Positions 40,864 to 49,679 of a stretch of DNA of 64,000 nt are shown here, piece by piece; positions within the stretch are counted from its first letter, which is position 1, and each line of letters begins with the position of its first letter. The DNA is from Nocardioides sp. JS614 (GTDB lineage Bacteria; Actinomycetota; Actinomycetes; Propionibacteriales; Nocardioidaceae): positions 2,232,001 to 2,296,000 of the forward strand of contig NC_008699.1 of the NCBI RefSeq assembly GCF_000015265.1. Reading direction: 5' to 3'. The notes below the pieces were generated by a model. The model did no database searches. It was given only the letters and a program-made list of their open reading frames with translations, and was not told the DNA's origin. Made by a program: the position numbers and the translations under genes.

Positions 40864-42102
40864 ATGGAAGTGATCCACGTCCGGTGTGCGGGCATGGACG
40901 TGTCGAAGAAGGACGCCAAGGTCTGCGTCCGACATGCGGGAGCAGGTCGGCGCAAGACCGTGGAAACGGTCACGACCTGGACCTCAATGACCGGCCAGAT
41001 CCTGGCGCTGCGCGAGCATCTGATCGCCGAGCAGGTCACGTGTGTGGTGATGGAGGCAACCGGTGACTACTGGAAGCCGTTCTACTACCTGCTCGAAGAC
41101 CTGCCCGGTGTCGAGGTGATGCTGGTCAACGCCCGCCATGTCAAGACCCTGCCGGGACGCAAGAGCGACGTCGCCGACGCGACCTGGCTGGCCCAGCTCG
41201 GTGCGCACGGCCTGGTCCGGGCCTCGTTCGTGCCACCCGAACCGATCCGGCAACTGCGGGACCTGACCCGGGCACGGACCGCGATCACCCGCGAACGTGG
41301 CCGGGAGGTCCAACGGCTGGAGAAGCTGCTGGAGGACGCCGGGATCAAGCTGTCCGCGGTCGCCTCCGACATCATGGGCGTCTCAGGACGGGCCATGCTC
41401 GAAGCGCTGATCGCCGGCGACCGCGATCCCGCCGGGCTTGCCGACCTGGCCAGGCGTCGACTGCGGTCCAAGATCCCTGAACTGACCGAAGCGCTCGCTG
41501 GCCGGTTCACCGAACACCACGCGTTCCTCGCCCGGGTCCACCTGGATCTCATCGACCGACACACCGCCGCCGTCGAGCAGTTGACTGAGCGGATCGAGGT
41601 GGTGATCGAGCCGTTTCAGGGCTTCCACGACCTGATCTGCACGATCCCGGGAATCTCCACGATCACCGCCGACATCATCACCGCCGAGACCGGCGCGGAC
41701 ATGACCCGGTTCCCCACTGCCAAGCACCTCGCCTCTTGGGCCGGGACCACACCCGGCAGCAACGAGTCCGCCGGGAAGGTGAAGTCCTCACGGACCAGGC
41801 CCGGGAACCCCTACCTGCAGGGCGCACTCGGGGCGGCCGCGATGGCGTGCTCACAGAACCGGACCACCTACCTCGGCGCGCGCTACCGGCGGATCGCCAG
41901 CCGGCGCGGCCCGCTGAAGGCCAACGTCGCGATCCAGCACTCCATGCTCATCGCGATCTGGCACATGGGCACCACCGGCACCCTCTACGACGACCCTGGA
42001 GGCGAGTTCTTCAACCGCCTCCACCCCGACCGCACCAAGATGCGAGCCATCAGCCAGCTCGAAGCCATGGGCTACCGCGTCACCCTCGACCACGCGAGCT
42101 GA
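40864..42102 (+). CDS. IS110-family DEDD/serine transposase
   Basis: A 412-residue recombinase that is probably intact. The RuvC-like N-terminal domain has Asp in CAGMDVSKKDAKV, Glu in VVMEATGDYW and the pair in LPGRKSDVADATWLAQ. A coiled-coil middle follows. The C-terminal Tnp domain has TIPGISTITADIITAETG and ASWAGTTPGSNESAGKVKSS, which includes the catalytic serine region. The ATG at 40864 is 8 nt after GGAGG; an ATG two codons earlier is too close. Full length with no stops suggests a potentially active element. Confidence 0.9.
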   Translation: MEVIHVRCAGMDVSKKDAKVCVRHAGAGRRKTVETVTTWTSMTGQILALREHLIAEQVTCVVMEATGDYWKPFYYLLEDLPGVEVMLVNARHVKTLPGRKSDVADATWLAQLGAHGLVRASFVPPEPIRQLRDLTRARTAITRERGREVQRLEKLLEDAGIKLSAVASDIMGVSGRAMLEALIAGDRDPAGLADLARRRLRSKIPELTEALAGRFTEHHAFLARVHLDLIDRHTAAVEQLTERIEVVIEPFQGFHDLICTIPGISTITADIITAETGADMTRFPTAKHLASWAGTTPGSNESAGKVKSSRTRPGNPYLQGALGAAAMACSQNRTTYLGARYRRIASRRGPLKANVAIQHSMLIAIWHMGTTGTLYDDPGGEFFNRLHPDRTKMRAISQLEAMGYRVTLDHAS

Positions 42103-42105
42103 AGA

Positions 42106-42153
42106 CCTCTGACGCGAAGGCCCACCCGCTGGGGTGAATCTTCGCGTCAGAGG
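42106..42153. repeat. 14-bp inverted repeat with 20-bp loop at the end of the IS110 transposase
   Basis: CCTCTGACGCGAAG (42106-42119) and its exact complement (42140-42153) flank 20 bp starting 4 bp after the transposase stop. It may terminate the transposase transcript or form part of the right end recognised during transposition. Confidence 0.6.
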
Positions 42154-42244
42154 CCCTTTCGGGTCTACGACACTTCTCAGATGTCGTAGTACTGACTGAC
42201 TGACCCACTCTGACCTGCGCAAACGTCGACGTCGTTCCTCTATT

Positions 42245-42262
42245 TGTACCACGCGTGTAACG
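42245..42262 (+). repeat. Copy 2 of the 18-bp repeat
   Basis: TGTACCACGCGTGTAACG, one base different from the copy at 38475-38492 and in the same orientation. The inner CGCGT-GTA-ACGCG forms a hairpin. It could mark the far edge of a segment that entered together with the IS110 element. Confidence 0.45.
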
Positions 42263-42394
42263 CGAGCGGGTCCGACGCTGAACTCGTCGCGGTAGTCGAC
42301 GTCGATCGACGGTTGCGGCCCTCGGTTGTCGATCGCGGGGGAGTAGGCACCAGGCCGGGCGGAAGCGCCCTGTCATGCCTGCGGGTTCAGGCGG

Positions 42395-43062
42395 TCAAGG
42401 CAACAGCTCGGCGAGTGCTGGTGATGGTGTCTTGAACTCGAGGGTCTGTCGAGGTCGTTCGTTGAGCTCTTGGGCGATGGCGTCGAAGTCGGCTTGGGTG
42501 AAGATGCGGAAGTCGAGCCGTCGAGGCCGGTACTGACGCAGCAGGTCGTTGGTGTTCTCATTGCTTCCGCGCTGCCACGGCGACTTCGCATCACAGAAGT
42601 GGACCCGGATCCCGGTGGTGTCGGTGAACCTGCGGGGCGCAGCCATCTCGTGGCCCTGGTCCCGGGTCAGCGACCTGGCCAGGTGCCTCGGCAAGGTAGC
42701 GATCCGCGGCGTCAAGTGCGTCGGCCACCGTGTCGGCCTTGTGGTTGCCATCGGGCAGCGCGACCAGGCATCAGGAATCGAGTCGACCGCTCGACCAGCG
42801 TGACGACCGGGCTCATGTTTCATGCCGAAGACCAGGTCGCCTTCAAAGTGGCCCGGCACGGCACGGTCCTCGACCTTGGCCGGGCGTTCGTAGACGGTGA
42901 GGATGCCCGGTCGTCCGCCACGACCATCGGGAAGCCGGACACCCGGAGGGCGACGGATCACCCGCCCGGTGCGCAGGTAGCGGTCAGCTCGCGACGCAGT
43001 GCGTCGCGCGACTGCACGAACAAGGTGCAGTAGATGCTCTCGTGCGACGGGGCGGTCTCAGT
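42395..43062 (-). pseudogene. IS30-family transposase, truncated and frameshifted
   Basis: The C-terminal half matches IS30 transposases (ATLPRHLARSLTRDQGHEMA, HFCDAKSPWQRGSNENTNDL, LNERPRQTLEFKTPSPALAE), and further upstream so do VEDRAVPGHFEGDLVFG and PSHESIYCTLFVQSRDALRR. The expected SPVVTLVERSTRFLM and LPDGNHKADTVADALDAA stretches are present but in other frames, so at least two frameshifts occur near 42730-42820. The N-terminal DNA-binding half is missing. It is dead as a transposase gene. Confidence 0.85.
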
Positions 43063-43603
43063 GGGTCAACGCAACACTTCTCTAACTCAAGGAGGTTGCG
43101 GTGGCGCGGACTCGATAAGCAGGCGTTGTTCAACCATCATGAGACTCAGAGCCACTTGACGTCGCCGACCGGGACACTGAGGCCACTGAGGACCCCGGTC
43201 GTCTGCACCGACATGGCGAAAGTGACCTTGACTCACCCTTGATGTCGCTCGTGTCAGCCATGATCCAAACCTCAGTCGGGAGAGCCGATCCTGGAGTGAA
43301 GTTCCGTCGGGTGTGCAACGCGCACTCACATACCCGTGGAGGCGGACAAGATGCGCGACCTAACACGTTGACTGCAGACAGTGACGAGGTCGCCAAGGTC
43401 TGAAGGCCCCGGCCAGATCCCTCAGCGGGAACGGTGTTCGCCGTTCGCGGGGCCCCAAACCCGACTGGAGGTCGCACGCACGCCTCCACATCGACGAGCG
43501 AGCTCGGTCATTCGATTCTGTACGGGATCTGCGCGGACCGCCGGTTCGGACAGGGTTAGAGGCGCCCAGCTTCGTCTATGCCATCGACCACTAGCCTCAT
43601 CCC
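43063..43603. other. 540-bp gap after the IS30 remnant, no gene seen
   Basis: Frames on both strands are short and have no convincing protein likeness. The stretch lies between the broken IS30 gene and a small broken gene and is best read as insertion debris. Confidence 0.5.
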
Positions 43604-43949
43604 ATGGAGTGGGATGTCGCCGGCCACGCGATCCGGATGACAGGAGACGAGCACTACGCTCCCGCCTACTACGGTCCTTGGTACTCCGTGCGGTGCGTTG
43701 GATGTGCGGGCATGGGAGAGGAGGCCTGCGCTCATATGCTCTGGCGGGTCCGAGGAGGTCAACGTCGAGCAGCTTGAGGTCGATGTCCCGGCTATCCTTG
43801 ACGAGGCTGTCGCGCACCTTCGGCGCAACCTCGTGCCTCTTCCCAAAAGATGCCGTCGATTCCGTCACGATGATGGCCGCGCCATGTTGGATGAGCCCGG
43901 CGACGCCTTGGTTCTCCTCGCCGAGCGCTTGCACGCATGCGACGACTAG
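43604..43949 (+). pseudogene. Small hypothetical gene with one frameshift
   Basis: From the ATG at 43604 a frame reads MTGDEHYAPAYYGPWYSVRC and VGCAGMGEEACAHMLW. After a +1 shift near 43735 it goes on as SGGSEEVNVEQLEVDVPAIL, DEAVAHLRRNLVPLPK and ALVLLAERLHACDD to a stop at 43949. Both halves have protein-like composition, and together they would give about 114 residues. No family is recognised. A sequencing error rather than decay is possible. Confidence 0.35.
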
Positions 43950-44989
43950 GAGTCGAAGAACTCAGCTACCGCGGCGTCGGTGACCTCCGACAACGTGGCG
44001 GGCTGCCAGACCGGGGAGCGCTTCTCGACCATCCTTGCCCGGATTCCTTCGGTGAAGTCGTGATGAATGAGACTGCGGCTAACAATCCCGAACTCCATGG
44101 CTAGCACCTCCGCGAGGTCCGATGCCTGACGAGCGGTGCGTAGTGCTCGCAGGGCTACCTTGAGCGCGGTCGGTGGCTGCGACTCAATGATGGTGGCTGC
44201 GTTTCTGGCGAGCTGCTGGGGGTGCGATCGGAGTCGTTCAAGGATGAGCTCGACCGTGGGCGCTGAGTAGCACTCGTCAATCCAGGGGCGCTGCGCGGCA
44301 AGGGACGGACACGGTGGTTCTTGGTGCTGTTGGGCAAGCCGAAGGACGCCGGGTGGCGACTCCAGCAAGGAGTGAAGATCCCTAGAGTTGATCGCGCGGT
44401 CGGCGAGTCCGCAGTAGATGATGTCGGCGGCCTCAAGGGACGCCGAGGTGAGAGCAACGTGGAGCCCGACCTCTCCCGGTGCGTTGGCGAGCAATCGCGT
44501 TCCACCGACGTCTGGGCAGAATCCGATACGTAGTTCGGGCATTGCCAGGCGGGTGCGTTCGGTGACGATGCGGTGTCGGCCGTGCGCTGAGATACCTACT
44601 CCGCCTCCCATGACGATGCCATCCATGACTGCGACGTATGGTTTATGTAGCTGATGGATGGCCAGGTCGAGGTCATATTCGGCTCGCCAGAAGGCGCGGA
44701 CGTTGTCGGGCCGTTCTGCGATCTCCTCGACGATCCACCGCACGTCGCCGCCTGCGCAGAATGCGCGGCCTTCGCCGGTGACTAGGTAGGAGTCGATCTG
44801 CGGATCCGTCTCCCAGTGCGCGAGAGCTGCTCGCATGGAGGTCACCATTTCGAGGGTCAGGGCGTTCAACGCCTCTGGTCTGTCGAGTCGGATCCACCCC
44901 ACCCGGTCGGCGACGACGATGTCGATTCCGGAACCGGCCACAGCGCTCTCCACTTCGGTCGAAGGTCGGCTGGGGGCCGACACGCCCAT
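43946..44989 (-). CDS. 3-Hydroxyisobutyryl-CoA hydrolase/enoyl-CoA hydratase-family protein
   Basis: A 347-residue crotonase-superfamily enzyme. The oxyanion-hole motifs are GEGRAFCAGGDVRWI (near residue 75) and DGIVMGGGVGISAHGRHRIV (near 125). The Glu/Asp region is AMPELRIGFCPDVGGTRLLAN, and a C-terminal helical extension includes EFGIVSRSLIHHDFTEGIRA with RMVEKRSPVW. Length and tail match 3-hydroxyisobutyryl-CoA hydrolases of valine catabolism rather than simple hydratases. The ATG at 44989 is taken; a TTG one codon earlier is unlikely. It is divergent from the mutase operon and may act on a related branched acyl-CoA. Confidence 0.8.
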   Translation of the reverse strand: MGVSAPSRPSTEVESAVAGSGIDIVVADRVGWIRLDRPEALNALTLEMVTSMRAALAHWETDPQIDSYLVTGEGRAFCAGGDVRWIVEEIAERPDNVRAFWRAEYDLDLAIHQLHKPYVAVMDGIVMGGGVGISAHGRHRIVTERTRLAMPELRIGFCPDVGGTRLLANAPGEVGLHVALTSASLEAADIIYCGLADRAINSRDLHSLLESPPGVLRLAQQHQEPPCPSLAAQRPWIDECYSAPTVELILERLRSHPQQLARNAATIIESQPPTALKVALRALRTARQASDLAEVLAMEFGIVSRSLIHHDFTEGIRARMVEKRSPVWQPATLSEVTDAAVAEFFDS

Positions 44990-45034
44990 CAAGAATAGTG
45001 ATTCTTTATAACTTCTTGCGGAGTGCGAGTGTGT

Positions 45035-45060
45035 TACCTAAGGTAGGACCACATATGTGG
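45035..45060. promoter_or_regulatory. Two palindromes in the divergent hydrolase/mutase promoter region
   Basis: TACCT-A-AGGTA (45035-45045) and CCACATATGTGG (45049-45060) are both exact palindromes, 31-56 bp before the first mutase-operon start and close to the divergent hydrolase start. They are likely binding sites for a local regulator, for which the GntR protein at 49.7 kb is one candidate. Confidence 0.5.
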
Positions 45061-45090
45061 CACACGCCACAGGCCAACCTAGGAGCCCCC

Positions 45091-45549
45091 ATGCCGCTGT
45101 CCGCACACTCCGACATCGACGCAGGCGACACCGCTCCGATCCGCATCATGCTCGCTAAGATCGGTCTCGACGGGCACGATCGAGGCGTCAAGGTCGTCGC
45201 CCGCACACTGCGTGACGCCGGCATGGAGGTCGTCTACACCGGCCTTCACCGCAGCCCAGAGCAGGTCCTCGAAGCCGCCGTGCAAGAAGACGTCGACGTG
45301 CTCGGCATCAGCCTGCTCTCCGGAGCACACCTGACCATTTTCGGTCGACTCTTCACGCTCATCGCAGATCTTCCCTACACGCCACGATTTGCCGTCGTCG
45401 CTGGCGGCGTCATGCCCGACGAGGACGAGAGGACCCTGATCGAACTGGGTGTCGCCGCTGTCCTCGGCCAGGACACCGCGCCGCGCCACATCGTCGAGGT
45501 CGTCACCGACGCCGCGAACCAGGCCCGGAACCAGGTAGAGGCCTCGTGA
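45091..45549 (+). CDS. hcmB: 2-Hydroxyisobutyryl-CoA mutase small subunit, B12-binding
   Basis: A 152-residue cobalamin-binding protein. The base-off/His-on motif DxHxxG is LDGHDRG (His29, lower axial cobalt ligand), followed by TLRDAGMEVVYTGLHRSPEQ, GISLLSGAHLTIF and VAGGVMPDEDERTL, which complete the Rossmann-like B12 domain. A separate small B12 subunit is typical of ICM- and HCM-type mutases, in contrast to the fused large chain of methylmalonyl-CoA mutase. The ATG at 45091 has AGGAG 5 nt upstream. It heads the operon and overlaps the ligase gene by 4 bp. Confidence 0.82.
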   Translation: MPLSAHSDIDAGDTAPIRIMLAKIGLDGHDRGVKVVARTLRDAGMEVVYTGLHRSPEQVLEAAVQEDVDVLGISLLSGAHLTIFGRLFTLIADLPYTPRFAVVAGGVMPDEDERTLIELGVAAVLGQDTAPRHIVEVVTDAANQARNQVEAS

Positions 45550-46964
45550 GCCTCAAGCAACCGCTCGAAGACTGGAAGTGGCCACCGTCGTACGACGACA
45601 CCTACCTGCCCGCTAATAACGACCAGCCGTACTGGTTTCCAATTCGAGAAACCATGGCCCCCGAGGATCGCGACGAACTGATCCTGACCCGCATCCAGGA
45701 CGTCATGGCGTATGCCTGGGACCACGCGCCGTTCTACCGCCGAAAGTGGACTGTCGCAGGCCTAGAACCTGGCGACATCAAGTCGCTCGACGACTATGCA
45801 CGCGTCCCAGTCGTCGAAAAGGCCGAACTGCGGCTCGACCAAGAAGAGAATCCGCCCTTTGGCAGCTACCTCAGTGTCGATCGCGAAGAGGTCACCCACA
45901 TCAACGGAACCTCAGGTACCACCGGTCGCCCGACAGCCTTCGGCATCAACGAGCGCGACTGGCGAGCCGTCGCCAACGCCCACGCCAGAGTTATGTGGGC
46001 CATGGGAATCCGCCCCACCGACACCGTGCTCATCGGCTCCCCCCTCTCCTTGTACTGGGGATCCTGGGGCGCGTACATCGGGGCCGAGCGACTCGGAGCC
46101 ACCGTCTTTCCCTTCGGTGCCGGTGTCGCCGGTCAGAGTCTGCGCACCATCCAATGGATGAAGCAGATGGGCGTGACCGTCTTCTACGGCACTCCTTCAT
46201 ACGCTCTTCGCCTTGCAGAGGTCGCAACAGACGCAGGAATCTCCCCAGACACTCTCGGGCTGCGAACAATGTTCTTCTCCGGAGAACCGGGCGCAAGCAT
46301 TCCTGCAGTACGTGACCGCATCGCAGGAGCGTTCAACGCCGCGGTTTACGACTCCGGGAACATGGCCGAAGTCAGCCCTTGGATGTCACTCGGCGGAGAT
46401 CAGGACGGACCAGGGATGCTTTGCTGGCAGGACCTCGTCTACACCCAGGTATGCGACCCATCGACATACCTGCCCGTGCCGTACGGCTCCGAAGGCACTC
46501 CGGTTTACACAACGCTTGAGCGAACCAGCCAGCCGATGATTCGACTGCTTTCCAACGACCTCACCAAATGGGAGGCACCCGCAACCGACGGCCGTCGCAC
46601 CTATCCCCGCCTTCCTCGCGGGATCTACGGCCGGATCGACGATATGTTCGTGGTCCGCGGCGAAAACATCTACCCGAGCGCCATCGACGACGTCGTGATG
46701 CAGTTACCGGGTTACGGCGGCGAACACCGAATCGTCATCTCCCGCGAGAGCACCATGGACGATCTTCTCGTTCAGATCGAGCACCGCGAGTACACGACCG
46801 CTGAGACGTCCGCATGGACCAACCGCGTCGCCGACGAACTGCAGGCCGTACTCGGTATCCGCGCCCGAGTGGTCGCGGTCGCACAGAACACCTTCGACCG
46901 GACGGACTTCAAAGCTCGCCGCGTCATTGATGACCGCCGCCTCTTTCTCACTGGCGACAACTGA
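45546..46964 (+). CDS. Acyl-CoA ligase, phenylacetate-CoA ligase-like; probable 2-hydroxyisobutyryl-CoA ligase
   Basis: A 472-residue AMP-forming ligase of the PaaK-like group. The phosphate-binding loop is INGTSGTTGRPTAFGINERD (near residues 119-138), followed by VFYGTPSYALRLAEVATDAG, SGEPGASIPAVRDRIA, the acyl-AMP motif YDSGNMAEVSPWM and the late hinge YGRIDDMFVVRGENIYPS. The C-terminus ends TDFKARRVIDDRR, as in PaaK proteins. Set between the two mutase subunits, it should charge the mutase substrate with CoA. Known HCM clusters contain such a ligase (Hcl). Specificity is inferred from context. The ATG overlaps the previous stop by 4 bp. Confidence 0.75.
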   Translation: MSLKQPLEDWKWPPSYDDTYLPANNDQPYWFPIRETMAPEDRDELILTRIQDVMAYAWDHAPFYRRKWTVAGLEPGDIKSLDDYARVPVVEKAELRLDQEENPPFGSYLSVDREEVTHINGTSGTTGRPTAFGINERDWRAVANAHARVMWAMGIRPTDTVLIGSPLSLYWGSWGAYIGAERLGATVFPFGAGVAGQSLRTIQWMKQMGVTVFYGTPSYALRLAEVATDAGISPDTLGLRTMFFSGEPGASIPAVRDRIAGAFNAAVYDSGNMAEVSPWMSLGGDQDGPGMLCWQDLVYTQVCDPSTYLPVPYGSEGTPVYTTLERTSQPMIRLLSNDLTKWEAPATDGRRTYPRLPRGIYGRIDDMFVVRGENIYPSAIDDVVMQLPGYGGEHRIVISRESTMDDLLVQIEHREYTTAETSAWTNRVADELQAVLGIRARVVAVAQNTFDRTDFKARRVIDDRRLFLTGDN

Positions 46965-47947
46965 TGACCCGAACAACCACTCGCCCAAGCGGCGCATCAG
47001 CGAACCCGGCCGAGCTCGCACAACGCATCCGGAGCCAAGAACCCAGCGCAATCGGGGTTGCTCTGACAGCGGTCGAACGCAGGGATCGATCGGCCGACGA
47101 CCTGCTCGCCGCACTCCGAGGGACCGAGCCTCACGCTCACGTCATCGGAATCACCGGCCCGGCCGGCAGCGGAAAGAGCACGCTCGTCGCCAGACTGGCC
47201 GCCAACTACCGCGACGATGGTCTGACAGTCGCTGTCCTCGCAGTCGACCCCTCAAGCGGTTACTCCGGCGGAGCCATCCTCGGCGACCGGATCAGGATGA
47301 ACGCACTGTCAGGGGACACCGGCATCTTCATCCGGTCCCTGGCCACCCGAGGAGCAACCGGTGGGCTCTCACGAGCAGTCTTCGATGCCATCAAAGTCTT
47401 CGACGCCGCCAGATTCGACCGCGTACTCGTCGAAACAGTCGGCGTCGGACAGGACGAAATCGACGTCATGAGCGTCGCGCAGACGATTGTCGTGGTCAGC
47501 GTGCCCGGGCTCGGAGATGACATCCAAGCCATCAAGGCCGGGATCCTAGAAATCGCCGACGTCCACGTGGTCAACAAGGCCGACCGCCCCGGTGCAGATC
47601 TCACCGCCTCTGAGATCCGAGAGTCACTGCGACTCGCGTCCAGCGCACCCGACTCTTGGCGCCCGCCGATCATCCGGACAGTGGCGACCGGCGGGAAGGG
47701 CTTCGACGAGCTGCGCGAAGCCCTTGAGGAGCACCAGTCGTGGCTCACCGCGTCCGGCGCCCTAGAACTCTACGAACGCAACGCAGCCACATCACAGATT
47801 CGGTGGGCCGCCGTCGACATCGCGATGCGGTCGACCCAACCCGGTACCACGCACCTGAACGAACTTGTCGAAGGCGTACGCATCGGGCGGCTCAGTCCGC
47901 ACGAAGCCGCACATGCACTGGTAAGCGGCAAAACACAACTTGACTGA
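46964..47947 (+). CDS. meaB: MeaB-type mutase chaperone GTPase
   Basis: A 327-residue G3E-family GTPase that gates B12 delivery and protects the mutase. The P-loop is ITGPAGSGKSTLVARLAANY (near residue 66), switch residues lie in VDPSSGYSGGAILGDRIRM, Walker B region is VLVETVGVGQDE and base recognition is VVNKADRPGADL. A C-terminal dimerisation arm follows. It starts one base before the end of the ligase gene and precedes hcmA by 12 bp. In HCM clusters this gene is called meaH. Confidence 0.9.
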   Translation: MTRTTTRPSGASANPAELAQRIRSQEPSAIGVALTAVERRDRSADDLLAALRGTEPHAHVIGITGPAGSGKSTLVARLAANYRDDGLTVAVLAVDPSSGYSGGAILGDRIRMNALSGDTGIFIRSLATRGATGGLSRAVFDAIKVFDAARFDRVLVETVGVGQDEIDVMSVAQTIVVVSVPGLGDDIQAIKAGILEIADVHVVNKADRPGADLTASEIRESLRLASSAPDSWRPPIIRTVATGGKGFDELREALEEHQSWLTASGALELYERNAATSQIRWAAVDIAMRSTQPGTTHLNELVEGVRIGRLSPHEAAHALVSGKTQLD

Positions 47948-47959
47948 GGAAGGACGAGC

Positions 47960-49669
47960 ATGAGCACCCACGAGGCCGACGCCATCAAGATCACCAACGA
48001 GGCCGCCGTCAAGGCCATCGAGGAACGACTCGCAGGGTGGGAGAGCCACGAGCTCGAGGCATTCTTGCAACGGACGCCAGAGTCGAAGGGAGTGTTCCGC
48101 ACTGGCAGCGGCGCCCCCGTCAAGAGGGTCTACACGCCGGCTGACCTTCCCGAGGACTGGAACGATATCGGACTTCCGGGTCAATTCCCGTTCACGCGAG
48201 GGCCTTACCCGACCATGTACCGGGGCCGCCACTGGACGATGCGCCAGATCGCCGGATTCGGTCAAGCCGAAGAGACCAACAAGCGCTTCCAGTACCTCAT
48301 CAACCAGGGACAGACGGGCCTCTCCGTCGACTTCGACATGCCCACACTGATGGGTCTCGACAGCGACGACCCCATGAGTCTGGGAGAGGTCGGCCGCGAA
48401 GGAGTCGCCGTCGACGTGCTCTCCGACATGGAGGCACTCTTCGACGGAATCGACCTGGAGAACATCTCCGTGTCGATGACCATCAACCCGTCTGCCTGGA
48501 TCCTGCTGGCCATGTACATCGCTGTAGCCGAAGACAAGGGCTACGACCTGAACCGACTGAGCGGAACGATTCAGAACGACATCCTCAAGGAGTACGTCGC
48601 CCAAAAGGAATGGATCTTCCCGGTTCGTCCGAGTATGCGCATTGTCCGAGACTGCATCGCTTATTGCGCTGAGAATATGGCCCGTTATAACCCGGTCAAC
48701 ATCAGCGGGTACCACATCAGCGAAGCCGGCGCGAACGCCGTGCAGGAGGTCGCCTTCACCATGGCGATCACGCGCGCCTACGTGAGTGACGTCATTGCGG
48801 CCGGCGTCGACGTCGACACGTTCGCTCCGCGACTGTCGTTCTTCTTCGTGAGCCAGGCTGACTTCTTCGAGGAAGCCGCAAAGTTCAGGGCTGTCCGGCG
48901 CTTCTACGCCAAGATGATGCGCGACGAGTTCGGAGCCGAGAACGAACAGTCCATGCGGCTCCGGTTCCACGCTCAGACTGCAGCGGCAACGCTGACCAAG
49001 CCACAACCCATGAACAACATCATCCGCACGACGCTCCAAGCCCTCTCAGCAATCCTGGGCGGGGCACAGTCGCTCCACACCAACGGTCTCGACGAGGCGT
49101 ACACGATCCCGAGCGAAACCGCCATGAAGATCGCGCTTCGCACCCAGCAGGTCATCGCACATGAGACTGGCGTTCCTAGCATTGTCGACCCCCTCGGCGG
49201 CTCGTACTACGTCGAGGCACTTACCGATGAGATCGAAACGGGAATTCACGACTATCTAGCCAAGATCGAAAGCCTTGGTGGAGTCGTAGCAGCGATCGAG
49301 AACGGCTTTATGCAGCGCGAGATCTCAGACACGGCCTACCAGTACGCGCTCCGCAAGGAGAGCGGCGACCGCCCTGTGCTTGGGGTCAATATGTACATCG
49401 ATGAGAACTCGACGGAAGAGATCGAGACACACCAGCTCGACCCCGAGTCCGAGCAGCGCCAGATCCGCCGCGTGCAGCAGGTACGTGCGGAGCGCAACGC
49501 CGAGACCGCACAGGCAGCTCTCGCAACCCTGGTCGAAACAGCTCGCGACAACGACGCCAATCTCATGCCGGCAACCATCGCCGCTGTCCGAGCCGGTCTG
49601 TCGATGGGCGAGATCACCGGTGCACTACGCGACGTGTTCGGAACCTACGTCGAGACACCTGTGTACTGA
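47960..49669 (+). CDS. hcmA: 2-Hydroxyisobutyryl-CoA mutase large subunit (B12-dependent)
   Basis: A 569-residue TIM-barrel subunit of an adenosylcobalamin mutase that interconverts 2-hydroxyisobutyryl-CoA and 3-hydroxybutyryl-CoA. Diagnostic residues are Ile97 in WTMRQIAGFG (Tyr89 in methylmalonyl-CoA mutase, Phe80 in isobutyryl-CoA mutase, Ile90 in HcmA), Asp124 in LSVDFDMPTLMG (Ala116 in MCM, Asp117 in HcmA) and Gln215 in KEYVAQKEWIFP (Arg207 in MCM). The catalytic His is His252 in NISGYHISEAG. Spacings of 27, 118 and 155 residues match the families. It lacks the fused B12 domain, supplied by hcmB. A GAGGAAGG site precedes the ATG. GC is lower than in the first half of the window. Confidence 0.85.
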   Translation: MSTHEADAIKITNEAAVKAIEERLAGWESHELEAFLQRTPESKGVFRTGSGAPVKRVYTPADLPEDWNDIGLPGQFPFTRGPYPTMYRGRHWTMRQIAGFGQAEETNKRFQYLINQGQTGLSVDFDMPTLMGLDSDDPMSLGEVGREGVAVDVLSDMEALFDGIDLENISVSMTINPSAWILLAMYIAVAEDKGYDLNRLSGTIQNDILKEYVAQKEWIFPVRPSMRIVRDCIAYCAENMARYNPVNISGYHISEAGANAVQEVAFTMAITRAYVSDVIAAGVDVDTFAPRLSFFFVSQADFFEEAAKFRAVRRFYAKMMRDEFGAENEQSMRLRFHAQTAAATLTKPQPMNNIIRTTLQALSAILGGAQSLHTNGLDEAYTIPSETAMKIALRTQQVIAHETGVPSIVDPLGGSYYVEALTDEIETGIHDYLAKIESLGGVVAAIENGFMQREISDTAYQYALRKESGDRPVLGVNMYIDENSTEEIETHQLDPESEQRQIRRVQQVRAERNAETAQAALATLVETARDNDANLMPATIAAVRAGLSMGEITGALRDVFGTYVETPVY

Positions 49670-49679
49670 GCAGGCAATC

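Larger units (their letters stand above)
40567..42153 (+). mobile_element. IS110-family insertion sequence (ends approximate)
   Basis: The element consists of a structured leader, one DEDD transposase and a downstream inverted repeat. IS110 elements lack terminal inverted repeats and usually make no clear target duplication, so the ends given are only the outermost structured features. It lies in a gene-poor patch rich in relics, next to an IS30 remnant. Confidence 0.6.

Noticed and set aside
43087..43329. 80-codon minus-strand frame next to the IS30 remnant
   Set aside because: No homology recognised, no ribosome-binding site, and it lies in insertion debris.
43422..43934. 171-codon minus-strand frame as a gene
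   Set aside because: Composition is poor and it opposes a better plus-strand signal with one frameshift.
47960..49669. Annotation as methylmalonyl-CoA mutase large subunit
   Set aside because: The substrate-determining Tyr and Arg are Ile97 and Gln215 and the B12 domain is a separate subunit, so HCM type fits better.
45091..49669. Annotation as isobutyryl-CoA mutase
   Set aside because: ICM has Phe in the position of Ile97 and lacks the Asp at 124; the coupled PaaK-like ligase also fits HCM clusters better.
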